A stretch of 64,000 bases of DNA from Chryseobacterium oncorhynchi (GCF_002899895.1 NZ_PPEI02000003.1:310001-374000), one strand, 5' to 3'; shown: positions 35,740 through 43,808, counted from the stretch's first letter. Translations and numbers: made by a program. The notes: a model not told the origin generated them from the sequence alone.

Positions 35740-35864
35740 GTTTTTTGTGATAAGGTATTGGTTGTATTTTGAACATATTTTGGGCTGTTCAGCATTGATG
35801 AATGTTGAAATCAAAGGCGTTTAAAGTTTTTATTGATTGTTATTTTGTGGCTTTGTTTATACTC

Positions 35865-35900
35865 CAAAAGTAGTGGTGGGAAGCGACAAAACTTGACGTG
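35865..35900 (-). promoter_or_regulatory. Dyad-linked promoter, copy 2 (acidic protein)
   Basis: The minus strand has -7 box TACTTTTG (35865-35872), a 10-bp gap, then the element at 35883-35900 (plus strand GCGACAAAACTTGACGTG). One arm differs from copy 1 by a single base. Confidence 0.75.
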
Positions 35901-35971
35901 TTAAAAAAATATTTTTCAATGTAATGATATAATCTTTTTAGCTTATATTGAATACTTATAAGCTGAAAGGC

Positions 35972-37009
35972 TTATATTTTGTTTTTGATGAGCTTCTGAA
36001 CAATTTGATTCAATGTTTCTCTGTTATCATCAATATAGCTTAATCCTGCCTGTATCAGATTTTCAATATTAGAGCGTCTTACATTATCCATTGCCGGAGA
36101 AGCATTTTTCAAGGATGGATTGAGGCGGTAATAGTTTTTCTGGTTTCTCAATCCTAAGGTCTGAAACATCTGACCAAGCTGATAATCTACTGTTTCTGCA
36201 TTGGCAGACATTAAGATATCAATGATAGGATTTACCCAACCTATTTTTCCAGCCTTTTCCAGTCTTTTAAAAGAATAAGGCCTGGCTTCAATTCCTGTTC
36301 CGATAGATATGATAATCATATCATTAACTCCCGGATGGTTGGCTTTTTGATGGTTTTTTAAAACCTCTGCAAAAGGGATTTTTCTAGCCTCTGCATAGGC
36401 ACAAAGAGCAGGATTGTTTGCAAACATACCACCATCAATCAGACTAAAGATTTGTCCATACATAGATTTGATCTGTACAGGGCTGAAATAGGTTGGTGCA
36501 GCTGATGTGGCTCTGCAAACATCTTTTACGTAAAAATTATCTGTGCTGAGGTGAGCTTCCCAAGAATTGAAAAGCTTAGCACGTCTGTTTTCTATATCAT
36601 AACTTGTTATTAAACACGGTTTTATTAATTCCTTTAGTTCTAAATTTCCAAAAAAGTCATTCAGGTTTTTTTGAAGTGCTTCCTGGGAAATCCTCTCATT
36701 CAACAATCCAAATGGATTAACCAGCTTTTCCCAAAAGGAAACCTGGAAGATATCACCGCCCTTCTCAGCATACAACTCCAAGCCTTTCTGAATGGAATAC
36801 TTTGCTTTACGAACTTCATCAGGACAAAGAATAATGGATGCAATCAGACCTCCTGTGCTGCTGCCTGCTACCAAATCAAAATAATCCCCAAGCTTGGCAC
36901 TTGGTTTATCATAATACTGGAGCTGTTCTTCTATGTAGCGTAGAATAATACAGGTAATAATTCCTCTTATTCCGCCTCCGTCCAAAGAAAGAATGGTTGT
37001 CTTTTTCAT
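35972..37009 (-). CDS. Patatin-like phospholipase
   Basis: This 345-residue protein has no signal peptide. The oxyanion loop GGGIRGI is at 11-17, the nucleophile Ser51 is in GSSTG (49-53), and the catalytic Asp192 is in DGGMFANNP. The family includes bacterial phospholipases A, secreted effectors such as ExoU relatives, and CBASS effectors of the CapV type. No cyclic-nucleotide synthase is nearby, so a CBASS role is not supported. The promoter carries copy 3 of the dyad, linking it to the M15 peptidase and the WYL gene. A membrane-damaging or lysis role is inference. Confidence 0.92.
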   Translation of the reverse strand: MKKTTILSLDGGGIRGIITCIILRYIEEQLQYYDKPSAKLGDYFDLVAGSSTGGLIASIILCPDEVRKAKYSIQKGLELYAEKGGDIFQVSFWEKLVNPFGLLNERISQEALQKNLNDFFGNLELKELIKPCLITSYDIENRRAKLFNSWEAHLSTDNFYVKDVCRATSAAPTYFSPVQIKSMYGQIFSLIDGGMFANNPALCAYAEARKIPFAEVLKNHQKANHPGVNDMIIISIGTGIEARPYSFKRLEKAGKIGWVNPIIDILMSANAETVDYQLGQMFQTLGLRNQKNYYRLNPSLKNASPAMDNVRRSNIENLIQAGLSYIDDNRETLNQIVQKLIKNKI

Positions 37010-37136
37010 GTGATATTTTTATTTGTTTTTTTAAAGAATACGAACAATCTTAAATCCGGAACTTAGCTTTTTATCATATGGATGATTGTGCTAGATGTAT
37101 GAATTTCATTGCCTTTTTAGTTGTTTTCTTGTAAAT

Positions 37137-37172
37137 CAAAGATAGGACGGAGAAGCGACAGAACTTGTCGTG
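37137..37172 (-). promoter_or_regulatory. Dyad-linked promoter, copy 3 (patatin)
   Basis: The minus strand has -7 box TATCTTTG (37137-37144), a 10-bp gap, then the element at 37155-37172 (plus strand GCGACAGAACTTGTCGTG), with both CGACA/TGTCG arms intact. It lies about 128 bp upstream of the patatin ATG. Confidence 0.75.
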
Positions 37173-37188
37173 TTTTAATTAATTTCAA

Positions 37189-37689
37189 TTAAAAAATGAT
37201 ATAATTTTGATGATCTCTAGGCATTTTTAACAGCTTCCTCCAGCTGATTTTTATAAGCCCTTTTTTCGATGAAATGGTCTTTTTTTCAAAGTGGGGAAGA
37301 TCTTTGAATGTTTTCCAGTTTCCACCCCAATCCCAGCCGTGTCTGGCAAAAATCTTTACACATTCATACCAGTCGGCAACCTTATCATTGTCCCAATCCT
37401 TTACGGTGTCCCAGCTTGCGGTTTTCCCGTCAATCATTAGGCAAATGTCTACGGCAAGACCATAATTGTGAATGCTTTGTCCGGCTTTGGCATTGGTCAC
37501 CTTTTTTCCCGAAGTAATTCTTCCGATGGCATAGAGTTTTTCTTGTTCCTCAAAGGACCTTAACCCTTGAGTGATCCGTATCTTGGCTCTTCCGGTGAGT
37601 GCTTCATCACATTCCTTGATAATTTGTTTCACTTCGTCTCTTACCAATGGGTGAAGTTTCTGAATTCGTTCTAAGGTTACTTTGTCCAT
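37189..37689 (-). CDS. Endolysin-like M15 peptidase
   Basis: The protein is 166 residues from the ATG at 37689; the ORF start at 37722 is a GTG upstream of the promoter box. It has the zinc M15 (VanY/T5 endolysin) arrangement: ITQGLRSFEEQEKLY at 39-53, SIHNYGLAVDI with His74 and Asp81, and LPHFE with His133. It lacks a signal peptide, as phage endolysins do, so it would need another factor or cell death to reach the wall. After a run of seven A the frame reads a strange tail; shifting by one base gives a tidy end (DHFIEKRAYKNQLEEAVKNA). A frameshift is possible. Confidence 0.9.
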   Translation of the reverse strand: MDKVTLERIQKLHPLVRDEVKQIIKECDEALTGRAKIRITQGLRSFEEQEKLYAIGRITSGKKVTNAKAGQSIHNYGLAVDICLMIDGKTASWDTVKDWDNDKVADWYECVKIFARHGWDWGGNWKTFKDLPHFEKKTISSKKGLIKISWRKLLKMPRDHQNYIIF

Positions 37690-37708
37690 ATTTCTTATTG
37701 TTATGATA

Positions 37709-37744
37709 CAAAAGTATAGCACAGAAGCGACGAAACTTGACGTG
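37709..37744 (-). promoter_or_regulatory. Dyad-linked promoter, copy 4 (M15 peptidase)
   Basis: The minus strand has -7 box TACTTTTG (37709-37716), a 10-bp gap, then the element at 37727-37744 (plus strand GCGACGAAACTTGACGTG). The leader is short, with the ATG at 37689. Confidence 0.75.
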
Positions 37745-37914
37745 TTTTTATTTAAAATTCTATAATATTCAATGTGAGATAAAAAGGTAATATGAAAATA
37801 GATTTATGGCATCAAATTAATCTGCATGCATAAAAAACAAGAAAAAAATTGCTTTTAAATTTTTAAAAATCAAATAGAAGTAGTAAATATGATGGACAAA
37901 AAACACAATATCAA

Positions 37915-39498
37915 ATGCATACCATCTTACCTTTTTTACTGGCTATGGTAGCAGCTATCGTACTGCTAAACATGTGGGCTACCAGATTAAAAATTGCTTA
38001 TCCTATTTTACTTGTTGTATTCGGACTTTTCGTTTCTTTTATACCTGGTTTGCCAGTCGTAAAGATCAATCCGGATCTTATCTTTTTTATTTTTTTACCT
38101 CCTTTATTATTTGAAGCAGCATGGTCTATTTCCTTTAAAGAGATGAAAAGATGGTGGCGTATTATTGGAAGCTTTGCCTTTCTGGTCGTTTTTTTTACAG
38201 CGCTGGCAGTGGCGGTAGCCGCTAATTATTTTATTCCAGGATTTACTATTGCCTTAGGGTTTTTGCTAGGAGGAATAGTGTCTCCTCCTGATGCGGTAAG
38301 TACAGGAGCTATTATGAAGTTTGTAAAAATACCAACTACTACATCTGCTATTCTGGAGGGAGAAAGTTTACTGAATGATGCTTCCTCACTTATTATATTC
38401 CGTTTTGCTTTGATTGCTGTAGGAACCGGACAATTTGTATGGCAGGAAGCTTCTTTAGACTTTTTTTGGATGATTATCGGAGGGGCTGGAATTGGCTTGC
38501 TACTCGCCTGGATTTTTGTACAAGCTCATAAGCGTCTTCCTACAGAACCCTCATCAGATATTGCATTGACTCTCATTGAACCTTATCTTATGTATTGGGT
38601 GGCAGAGCAGTTTCATTGTTCTGGAGTTTTAGCGGTAGTTTGTGGCGGTTTGTATATGTCTGCTAAAAGGATGATATTTTTAAACAGCAGCAGTCGTATA
38701 AGAGGTTACAGTGTATGGGAAAGCTTTGTATTTATTCTGAATGGGATCGTATTTTTAATTATTGGGCTTGAGCTTCCCGAAATTGTTGGCGGATTGCGTT
38801 CAGAAGGAGTTCCTCTGAGAATTGCCATCCAGTATGGAGTTTTGATAACGGGTATTCTCATTGCCGCCAGAATAATAAGTGCATACGCTGCTATGCTGGC
38901 TACTTTGATTTTTCGGCCAAGTGTAGCACCGCGTGCATCTTCTGCGAGGAGGCGTTTGCTGATGCCAATTATTCTTGGATGGACGGGGATGAGAGGTGTT
39001 GTTTCATTGGCTGCTGCATTGGCTATTCCGATCACCCTTGAAAACGGACTTCCTTTTCCCAACAGAAACCTAATCCTGTTCATTACTTTTGTTGTGATCT
39101 TACTTACATTGCTGGTGCAGGGACTTACGCTGCCCTATATTATCAGATACGGACATGTATTTGATGATTTTACAGATGAAGAGAAAGACAAGCAGGCCAG
39201 AGAAGAAATAAAACAAAAACTCAAGCAGCATGTTTATCATTTTCTTAAAAATAAGCATGAAAGCGAACTGAGCAGCCATGCCGGAATAGAGCGAATGTTG
39301 AAACATTGGGAAGAAAAAATACAGTCCGATGGCACAGAATGGATGAATGAAAAAACAAAAGATGTCTTTTTTGAGATGTTAGAAAGCCAGAGACAGTTTC
39401 TTGCAGAACTCAATAAAGATGTTTCTATTGATGAAAGTATTATTCGTCATCAGCTTTATCAGATTGACCTCGAGGAAGAGCGGTTAAAAATGATTTAA
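37915..39498 (+). CDS. CPA1-family sodium/proton antiporter
   Basis: This 527-residue inner-membrane protein has about 12 helices in residues 5-415 and a hydrophilic C-terminal tail of about 110 residues. The transport signature is visible: SPPDAV with Asp126 and EGESLLNDASSLI with Asn154-Asp155. RRLLMPIILGWTGMRGVVSLAAALAIP is the conserved Arg helix. It matches the NhaP/YjcE type. The ion cannot be proved from sequence; K+/H+ exchange is also possible. It starts divergently from the M15 gene, 226 bp away. Confidence 0.93.
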   Translation: MHTILPFLLAMVAAIVLLNMWATRLKIAYPILLVVFGLFVSFIPGLPVVKINPDLIFFIFLPPLLFEAAWSISFKEMKRWWRIIGSFAFLVVFFTALAVAVAANYFIPGFTIALGFLLGGIVSPPDAVSTGAIMKFVKIPTTTSAILEGESLLNDASSLIIFRFALIAVGTGQFVWQEASLDFFWMIIGGAGIGLLLAWIFVQAHKRLPTEPSSDIALTLIEPYLMYWVAEQFHCSGVLAVVCGGLYMSAKRMIFLNSSSRIRGYSVWESFVFILNGIVFLIIGLELPEIVGGLRSEGVPLRIAIQYGVLITGILIAARIISAYAAMLATLIFRPSVAPRASSARRRLLMPIILGWTGMRGVVSLAAALAIPITLENGLPFPNRNLILFITFVVILLTLLVQGLTLPYIIRYGHVFDDFTDEEKDKQAREEIKQKLKQHVYHFLKNKHESELSSHAGIERMLKHWEEKIQSDGTEWMNEKTKDVFFEMLESQRQFLAELNKDVSIDESIIRHQLYQIDLEEERLKMI

Positions 39499-39536
39499 TC
39501 TACAGAATAGTTATTAAATAATAATGTTTTTGAAAA

Positions 39537-39572
39537 CAAAAATATAATGATAATGCGACAAAACATGTCGTA
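39537..39572 (-). promoter_or_regulatory. Dyad-linked promoter, copy 5 (orphan)
   Basis: The minus strand has TATTTTTG (39537-39544), a 10-bp gap, then the element at 39555-39572 (plus strand GCGACAAAACATGTCGTA), with intact arms. It points leftwards into the 3' end of the antiporter gene, where no minus-strand gene is evident. It could make an antisense or small RNA. It is not aligned with the umuC -7 box. Confidence 0.6.
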
Positions 39573-39658
39573 TTTAAAAATATTATTCATTTGTTTTTCA
39601 ATGTGTTAAATCTAATGTTAATTCCAGCCTAAAAGATTATTTTATTCTTTAAAAACAA

Positions 39659-39666
39659 TAATTTTG
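39659..39666 (+). promoter_or_regulatory. -7 promoter box of umuC
   Basis: TAATTTTG matches TAnnTTTG, 22 bp upstream of the umuC ATG. Confidence 0.55.
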
Positions 39667-39688
39667 CATAGATAATTTACGATACATT

Positions 39689-40960
39689 ATGTATGCGCTG
39701 GTAGATTGTAACAATTTTTTTGTTTCCTGTGAAAGGACTCTGGATCCTACACTTGAGGGCAAACCCGTTGTGGTTCTTTCCAACAACGACGGGTGTGTTG
39801 TGTCCCGAAGTAAGGAGGCCAAAGATCTGGGTATTCCTATGGCTGCACCGGCTTTCAAATACAAAGAACTTTTCAAGCAATATGATGTAAAAAGCTTTTC
39901 AGCGAAGTTTGAGCTTTATAATTACAAAAGTCAGCAAGTTATCAATATTGCCAGTTCTTATGTTCTGGATTATGAGGTGTATAGTATTGATGAACTTTTT
40001 CTCGATTTGACCGGATTCAAATACATTGATATTTATGATTATTGTTTTAAAATTAAGGAAGAAATTGATGAAAAAGAAAACATTCCTGTAAGTATAGGAG
40101 TTGCACCTAGTAAAACCTTGTGTAAGGTTGCCAATAGAATTGTAAAGGATTTTCCGGAACAATTTAATGGGGTCTATATCATGGATACTCCCGAGAAAAT
40201 TGAAAAGGCTTTGAAGTGGCTTAATATAGGTGATGTATGGGGAATAGGCAGAAAATTAGCTGTAAAAATGAATGACAGTGGGGTTTATAAGGCATGGGAT
40301 CTTCTTCAGAAGCCGGAAGCATGGGTTAGAAAAGTGATGGGAATTCACGGAATAAGAATGATCAATGAGCTGAAAGGAATTCGTCAGCTGGAACTAGATG
40401 CTCCTTCACCCAAAAAGTCGATTGCCGTTACCCGAAGCTTTATGCAAATGCTTACAAATAAGGAAGAGGTCCGGGAGCGGGTAGAAACCTTTGGAATGTA
40501 TTGCTCAGAAAGACTGCGCAAGCAAAATACCTGTTGCAAGATGATAACGGTGTTCGTACAAACCAACAGATTTAGAAAAGATCTTCCAGAATATAGAAAT
40601 GCAATGACCCAAATTCTTCCCAATCCTACCAATTCCTCCATTTTAATAGGAAGAGTTGTAAATGAACTGTTTGAAGCCATCTACAGGGATGGATTTCATT
40701 ATAAAAGAGCTGGAGTTATGGTGAATGACTTTGTTCCTGAAGATCAAAGACAGATCAGCCTTTTCGAAGAAGATACCCAAAATCAACATCTTCCTGTGAT
40801 GAAGGCGATGGATGCTATGAACAGAAAATATGGGAAAGATAAGGTGCGTCTGGGAAGTATGAGCGGCGAGAATACTTTTGGCCGTACACAGCTGTCTCCT
40901 GAATATGAAGCTTTTTTAAAAAATAATACTTTACCTGAAGCTAACTTTAGGTTCCATTAG
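39689..40960 (+). CDS. umuC: Y-family DNA polymerase V catalytic subunit
   Basis: This 423-residue translesion polymerase has catalytic acids in MYALVDCNNFF (Asp6) and SIDELFLDL (Asp101, Glu102). The palm and finger sequence with NNDGCVVSRS is typical of UmuC rather than DinB, and KSIAVTRSF begins the little-finger domain. The C-terminal domain ends with the FGRTQLSPEYEAF segment seen in UmuC relatives. No umuD lies beside it in the window. Damage-induced expression is usual in this family; an operator was not identified, although a copy of the 18-bp dyad lies 117 bp upstream in the opposite orientation. Confidence 0.95.
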   Translation: MYALVDCNNFFVSCERTLDPTLEGKPVVVLSNNDGCVVSRSKEAKDLGIPMAAPAFKYKELFKQYDVKSFSAKFELYNYKSQQVINIASSYVLDYEVYSIDELFLDLTGFKYIDIYDYCFKIKEEIDEKENIPVSIGVAPSKTLCKVANRIVKDFPEQFNGVYIMDTPEKIEKALKWLNIGDVWGIGRKLAVKMNDSGVYKAWDLLQKPEAWVRKVMGIHGIRMINELKGIRQLELDAPSPKKSIAVTRSFMQMLTNKEEVRERVETFGMYCSERLRKQNTCCKMITVFVQTNRFRKDLPEYRNAMTQILPNPTNSSILIGRVVNELFEAIYRDGFHYKRAGVMVNDFVPEDQRQISLFEEDTQNQHLPVMKAMDAMNRKYGKDKVRLGSMSGENTFGRTQLSPEYEAFLKNNTLPEANFRFH

Positions 40961-41132
40961 ATGCTCAAGATTTGTATTGAGAAATTATCATTTCAAAAAT
41001 TCTGAAAAAAACTAGAAGAAATTAAAGCTTTATTTCTTTAAATATATTAAAATACCGAATTTTGATATTGTAAAATGTCGCATTAACCATCTGTATATCA
41101 GTTGATTTTGTTATTTGTTGCTTGTGGGGCTA

Positions 41133-41164
41133 TTGTGTAAGAAATCCTTTTGGGTTTATCTTTG
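41133..41164 (+). promoter_or_regulatory. Promoter of the C1q-like gene cluster
   Basis: TTG (41133-41135) and -7 box TATCTTTG (41157-41164) are 21 bp apart, a good match to the Bacteroidota -33/-7 pattern. The leader to the ATG at 41202 is about 30 nt. Confidence 0.65.
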
Positions 41165-41201
41165 ACCAGAAATTTGAACACATTTTAAAACCACAAATTA
41201 C

Positions 41202-42062
41202 ATGAAAAATTTAAATTATCTGATAAAAGGGATTCTTGTCACAGGATGTCTTTCTTTTAATTTTACAAACGCACAGGTAGGAATTAATACATCCAATCCT
41301 CAGGCGATGTTCCATGTGGATGGAGGGAAAGATAACCCTGCCTCTGGAAATATAGCCTCTATACAGGCTGCCAATGATATGGTAATTACTTCTTCCGGTG
41401 AGCTGGGAATAGGAACTTTGTCTCCGGTAGTAAAAATAGATGCACGATCCACTGATAATACGGATAATTCGATTGGTATTGGCGAGACTTCCCAAGCTGC
41501 TTCTGTAGCAGGAGGCGGGGCTGTAAGGTATAATCCGTTAAATGGTGGAAAAATGCAATATTCAGATGGAGTGGTGTGGCAGGACCTTATTTCTACCCCT
41601 ACCAAGGCTGTTGTAGTAGCTAATATAGAGGCTGCCAGTTTTGCTATTAAAATTCCTTATCAAGTTTCTACCAGCATCCTGGGATGGAACGAAATTACAG
41701 ATCCTACAGGCGACTTCACTCCAGCAACAGGAACTTTTACAGCACCAAGAACAGGAGTTTATCTGGTTTCCTTTACGTATGATTTTGTGAGAATCCCTAT
41801 TGAATCCGGATATTTTTCTGAAGCGAGATATGTAGTGAATGGAAATACTACTGTTAAAAAGTGTGTAAAATCATTTTCAAATATTTCAAAACAGGCTCAG
41901 GTAGCGGGTTCATGCGTTGCAGGAGTACAACTGAATAAAGGAGATACGCTTCAACCACAGATCTATCAGTCAGTGTACAACGGAAGTTTGAGTTTACGAA
42001 CCAATACTTCGTCTTCAAGTAACGACTATGGTTTTGTAAATGTTTCGATATTAGAACAATAA
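41202..42062 (+). CDS. Secreted C1q/TNF-like protein, paralogue 1
   Basis: This 286-residue protein has a Sec signal peptide (about 1-24, ending NAQVGINTSNP). The N-terminal half is the VGINTSNPQAMFHVDG/LGIGTLSPVVKIDAR pattern, widespread in Bacteroidota surface and fibre proteins. The C-terminal half (about 135-286) looks like a C1q-type jelly roll: TGTFTAPRTGVYLVSFTYDF, then SCVAGVQLNKGDTLQPQIY and the closing VNVSILEQ. These domains usually trimerise and bind ligands. It is the first of three tandem paralogues, 10 bp before the next. The function is unknown; adhesion or host/particle binding is plausible. Confidence 0.75.
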   Translation: MKNLNYLIKGILVTGCLSFNFTNAQVGINTSNPQAMFHVDGGKDNPASGNIASIQAANDMVITSSGELGIGTLSPVVKIDARSTDNTDNSIGIGETSQAASVAGGGAVRYNPLNGGKMQYSDGVVWQDLISTPTKAVVVANIEAASFAIKIPYQVSTSILGWNEITDPTGDFTPATGTFTAPRTGVYLVSFTYDFVRIPIESGYFSEARYVVNGNTTVKKCVKSFSNISKQAQVAGSCVAGVQLNKGDTLQPQIYQSVYNGSLSLRTNTSSSSNDYGFVNVSILEQ

Positions 42063-42072
42063 CACATTTGAT

Positions 42073-42885
42073 ATGATAAAAAAATTAATACCAGCCCTAA
42101 TCATTTTCGGAAGTTTAGGGGTTAATGCTCAAGTGGGTATCAATATGTCTGCGCCTGAAAGAGTACTTCATGTAGATGGGCAAAAAAATACTTCTGTTTC
42201 AGTGCCAACCACTTATTATGATGATGTAGTGGTAACTTCTACCGGTAATATGGGAGTAGGAACAAAATCTCCTAAAACAAGACTGGACTTAAGATCACAA
42301 GAAAATGTAAATGCAATTGGTATTGGAGGAACCTCCCAGACGGCAGCCGCAGCAAAATCAGGAGCGCTGAGGTATAATTCTGGAACACAAGATTTAAGCT
42401 ATTCTAATGGTACATCTTGGGTTACCCTGGCTCACAAGGCTTCAAATGACTTTGTAGATGCTGAAAACGCCTCTGGACAAAGTTTTAGCAATAGCACGCA
42501 GGCTACTATTACTGGCTGGACGAAGAAAACTGATGTGAACAGCAGTTTTAATGCCGGAACAGGAACGTTTATCGCTTCAAAAACAGGAGTTTATGTGGTT
42601 TCTTTTACATTCTCACTCACTTCGGGAGGTGTTGCAAACGACTCACGGTATGAAACTCTGATTCAGACAAATTCTACTTCTACTGCTACTAATACGGTTT
42701 TTAAATGTGTAGGAACTTACCCCGGAAATAATACCATTGGGAATCGTATTGCCGGAAACTGTTCAGGAATCTTTAACCTAATCAAAGGAGACAATATTAC
42801 GGTAAGCCTGAATCAAAAACTAGGCAGCTCAAAAACTCTGGATGCAGATGCAACCCTTACTTCTTTAAGTATTTTCGGATTATAA
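42073..42885 (+). CDS. Secreted C1q/TNF-like protein, paralogue 2
   Basis: This 270-residue protein has the same architecture as its upstream neighbour: signal peptide ending NAQ, VGINMSAPERVLHVDG, MGVGTKSPKTRLDLR, a GALRYNSGTQDLSYSNGTSW linker and a C-terminal C1q-like domain with GTGTFIASKTGVYVVSFTFS. Two Cys (FKCVG and GNCSG) match positions in the other paralogues and may form a disulfide. Divergence between copies is substantial, so the duplications are not recent. Confidence 0.75.
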   Translation: MIKKLIPALIIFGSLGVNAQVGINMSAPERVLHVDGQKNTSVSVPTTYYDDVVVTSTGNMGVGTKSPKTRLDLRSQENVNAIGIGGTSQTAAAAKSGALRYNSGTQDLSYSNGTSWVTLAHKASNDFVDAENASGQSFSNSTQATITGWTKKTDVNSSFNAGTGTFIASKTGVYVVSFTFSLTSGGVANDSRYETLIQTNSTSTATNTVFKCVGTYPGNNTIGNRIAGNCSGIFNLIKGDNITVSLNQKLGSSKTLDADATLTSLSIFGL

Positions 42886-42893
42886 AAAAATTA

Positions 42894-43808
42894 ATGATGA
42901 AAAAAAACTGTTTACTGATTTTGATGACTTTAGGTTTCAACTGTGCATTTTCACAGGTTGGAATCAATACAGCCAACCCACAAGGCATTTTGCACATTGA
43001 TGGAAAGGCAGATAATCCGGTGTCGGGAACATTATTTACTCCTGTTCAACAAAGTAATGATATTCTGATTAATAGTACCGGAAGAGTAGGAGTGGGCACC
43101 CATAGTCCTGCTGTAAAAGTAGATGCCAGAAACTCCGGAAATGGTGCTGTTGGCTTTGGAACGTCTTCACTGACTGCAGCAGCTGCAGACGAGGGAGCAG
43201 TCCGTTATAATAACGGAATGGAATATTCTAACGGAAAAGAGTGGTTGCCATTACTTACAGCACAACCGGCAAATAATAAGATCATTGTGATTGCAGCAAA
43301 GACCAATAATAATGTAAAACTGGGTACTCCCGCCATACCTACAGTAAATGCAGGTTTACAAAACAGAGCCAGTAATTATCTGGTAGATTGGGCAAAGACC
43401 TTTGAAAGTAATTCCGGGACAAACTTTAATGCATCTACAGGAGTTTTTACAGCACCTAGAAATGGAGTTTATGTAGCTTCTTTCACTACAGATCTTGCAC
43501 CGCTTGCCATTAATTATACTACGGATGTTTTAAATCCGATCCAGATAGAGGCGATCTGGCAACTGTATGATAATACAACAGGATTGCTAGTCACCAATAT
43601 TGTAAATACGGTAAAATGTGTCAATACAATGTCTTCGAATAGTTTAACCAATATTGATGCAGGAAGCAACTGTACAGCATCATTCTATATGACGACAGGG
43701 CAACGACTAATGCCCTATATCTGGTTTAACTTAAATAATTCAAATACTGCCAATTTTTCATTAAACAATACGGGCGGGTATAACAACCTTACCATTGCAG
43801 AACAGTAA
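42894..43808 (+). CDS. Secreted C1q/TNF-like protein, paralogue 3
   Basis: This 304-residue protein is the longest of the trio. The signal peptide ends AFSQVGINTANP; then LHIDGKADNPVSG, VGVGTHSPAVKVDAR and a C-terminal C1q-like domain with STGVFTAPRNGVYVASFTTD. Cys residues in NTVKCVNT and GSNCTASF align with the conserved pair. It ends 1 bp before the convergent TPR-AraC gene. All three probably share one transcript and may assemble as a heterotrimer (inference). Confidence 0.75.
   Translation: MMKKNCLLILMTLGFNCAFSQVGINTANPQGILHIDGKADNPVSGTLFTPVQQSNDILINSTGRVGVGTHSPAVKVDARNSGNGAVGFGTSSLTAAAADEGAVRYNNGMEYSNGKEWLPLLTAQPANNKIIVIAAKTNNNVKLGTPAIPTVNAGLQNRASNYLVDWAKTFESNSGTNFNASTGVFTAPRNGVYVASFTTDLAPLAINYTTDVLNPIQIEAIWQLYDNTTGLLVTNIVNTVKCVNTMSSNSLTNIDAGSNCTASFYMTTGQRLMPYIWFNLNNSNTANFSLNNTGGYNNLTIAEQ

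Noticed and set aside
35740-35814. N-terminal extension of the acidic protein to 35814
   Set aside because: It would start at TTG and adds a segment of different composition. The ATG at 35739 starts the acidic region cleanly.
35972-37009. Patatin as a CBASS effector
   Set aside because: No CD-NTase or other cyclic-nucleotide synthase gene is present in the window.
37690-37722. M15 peptidase start at 37722
   Set aside because: That codon is GTG and lies upstream of the -7 box, so it would not be transcribed.
28356-37744. Complete contractile injection system or intact prophage
   Set aside because: No sheath, tube, baseplate, spike, ATPase, capsid, terminase or integrase gene is recognisable. 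Only fibre-like and lysis-like genes are present.
39555-39666. Dyad copy 5 as an operator of umuC
   Set aside because: The geometry fits a minus-strand promoter exactly, and the umuC -7 box is 87 bp away with unrelated spacing.
41076-41084. Sixth copy of the dyad near TGTCGC upstream of the C1q genes
   Set aside because: Only a half-site is present, and the -7 box at the required 10-bp distance is missing.
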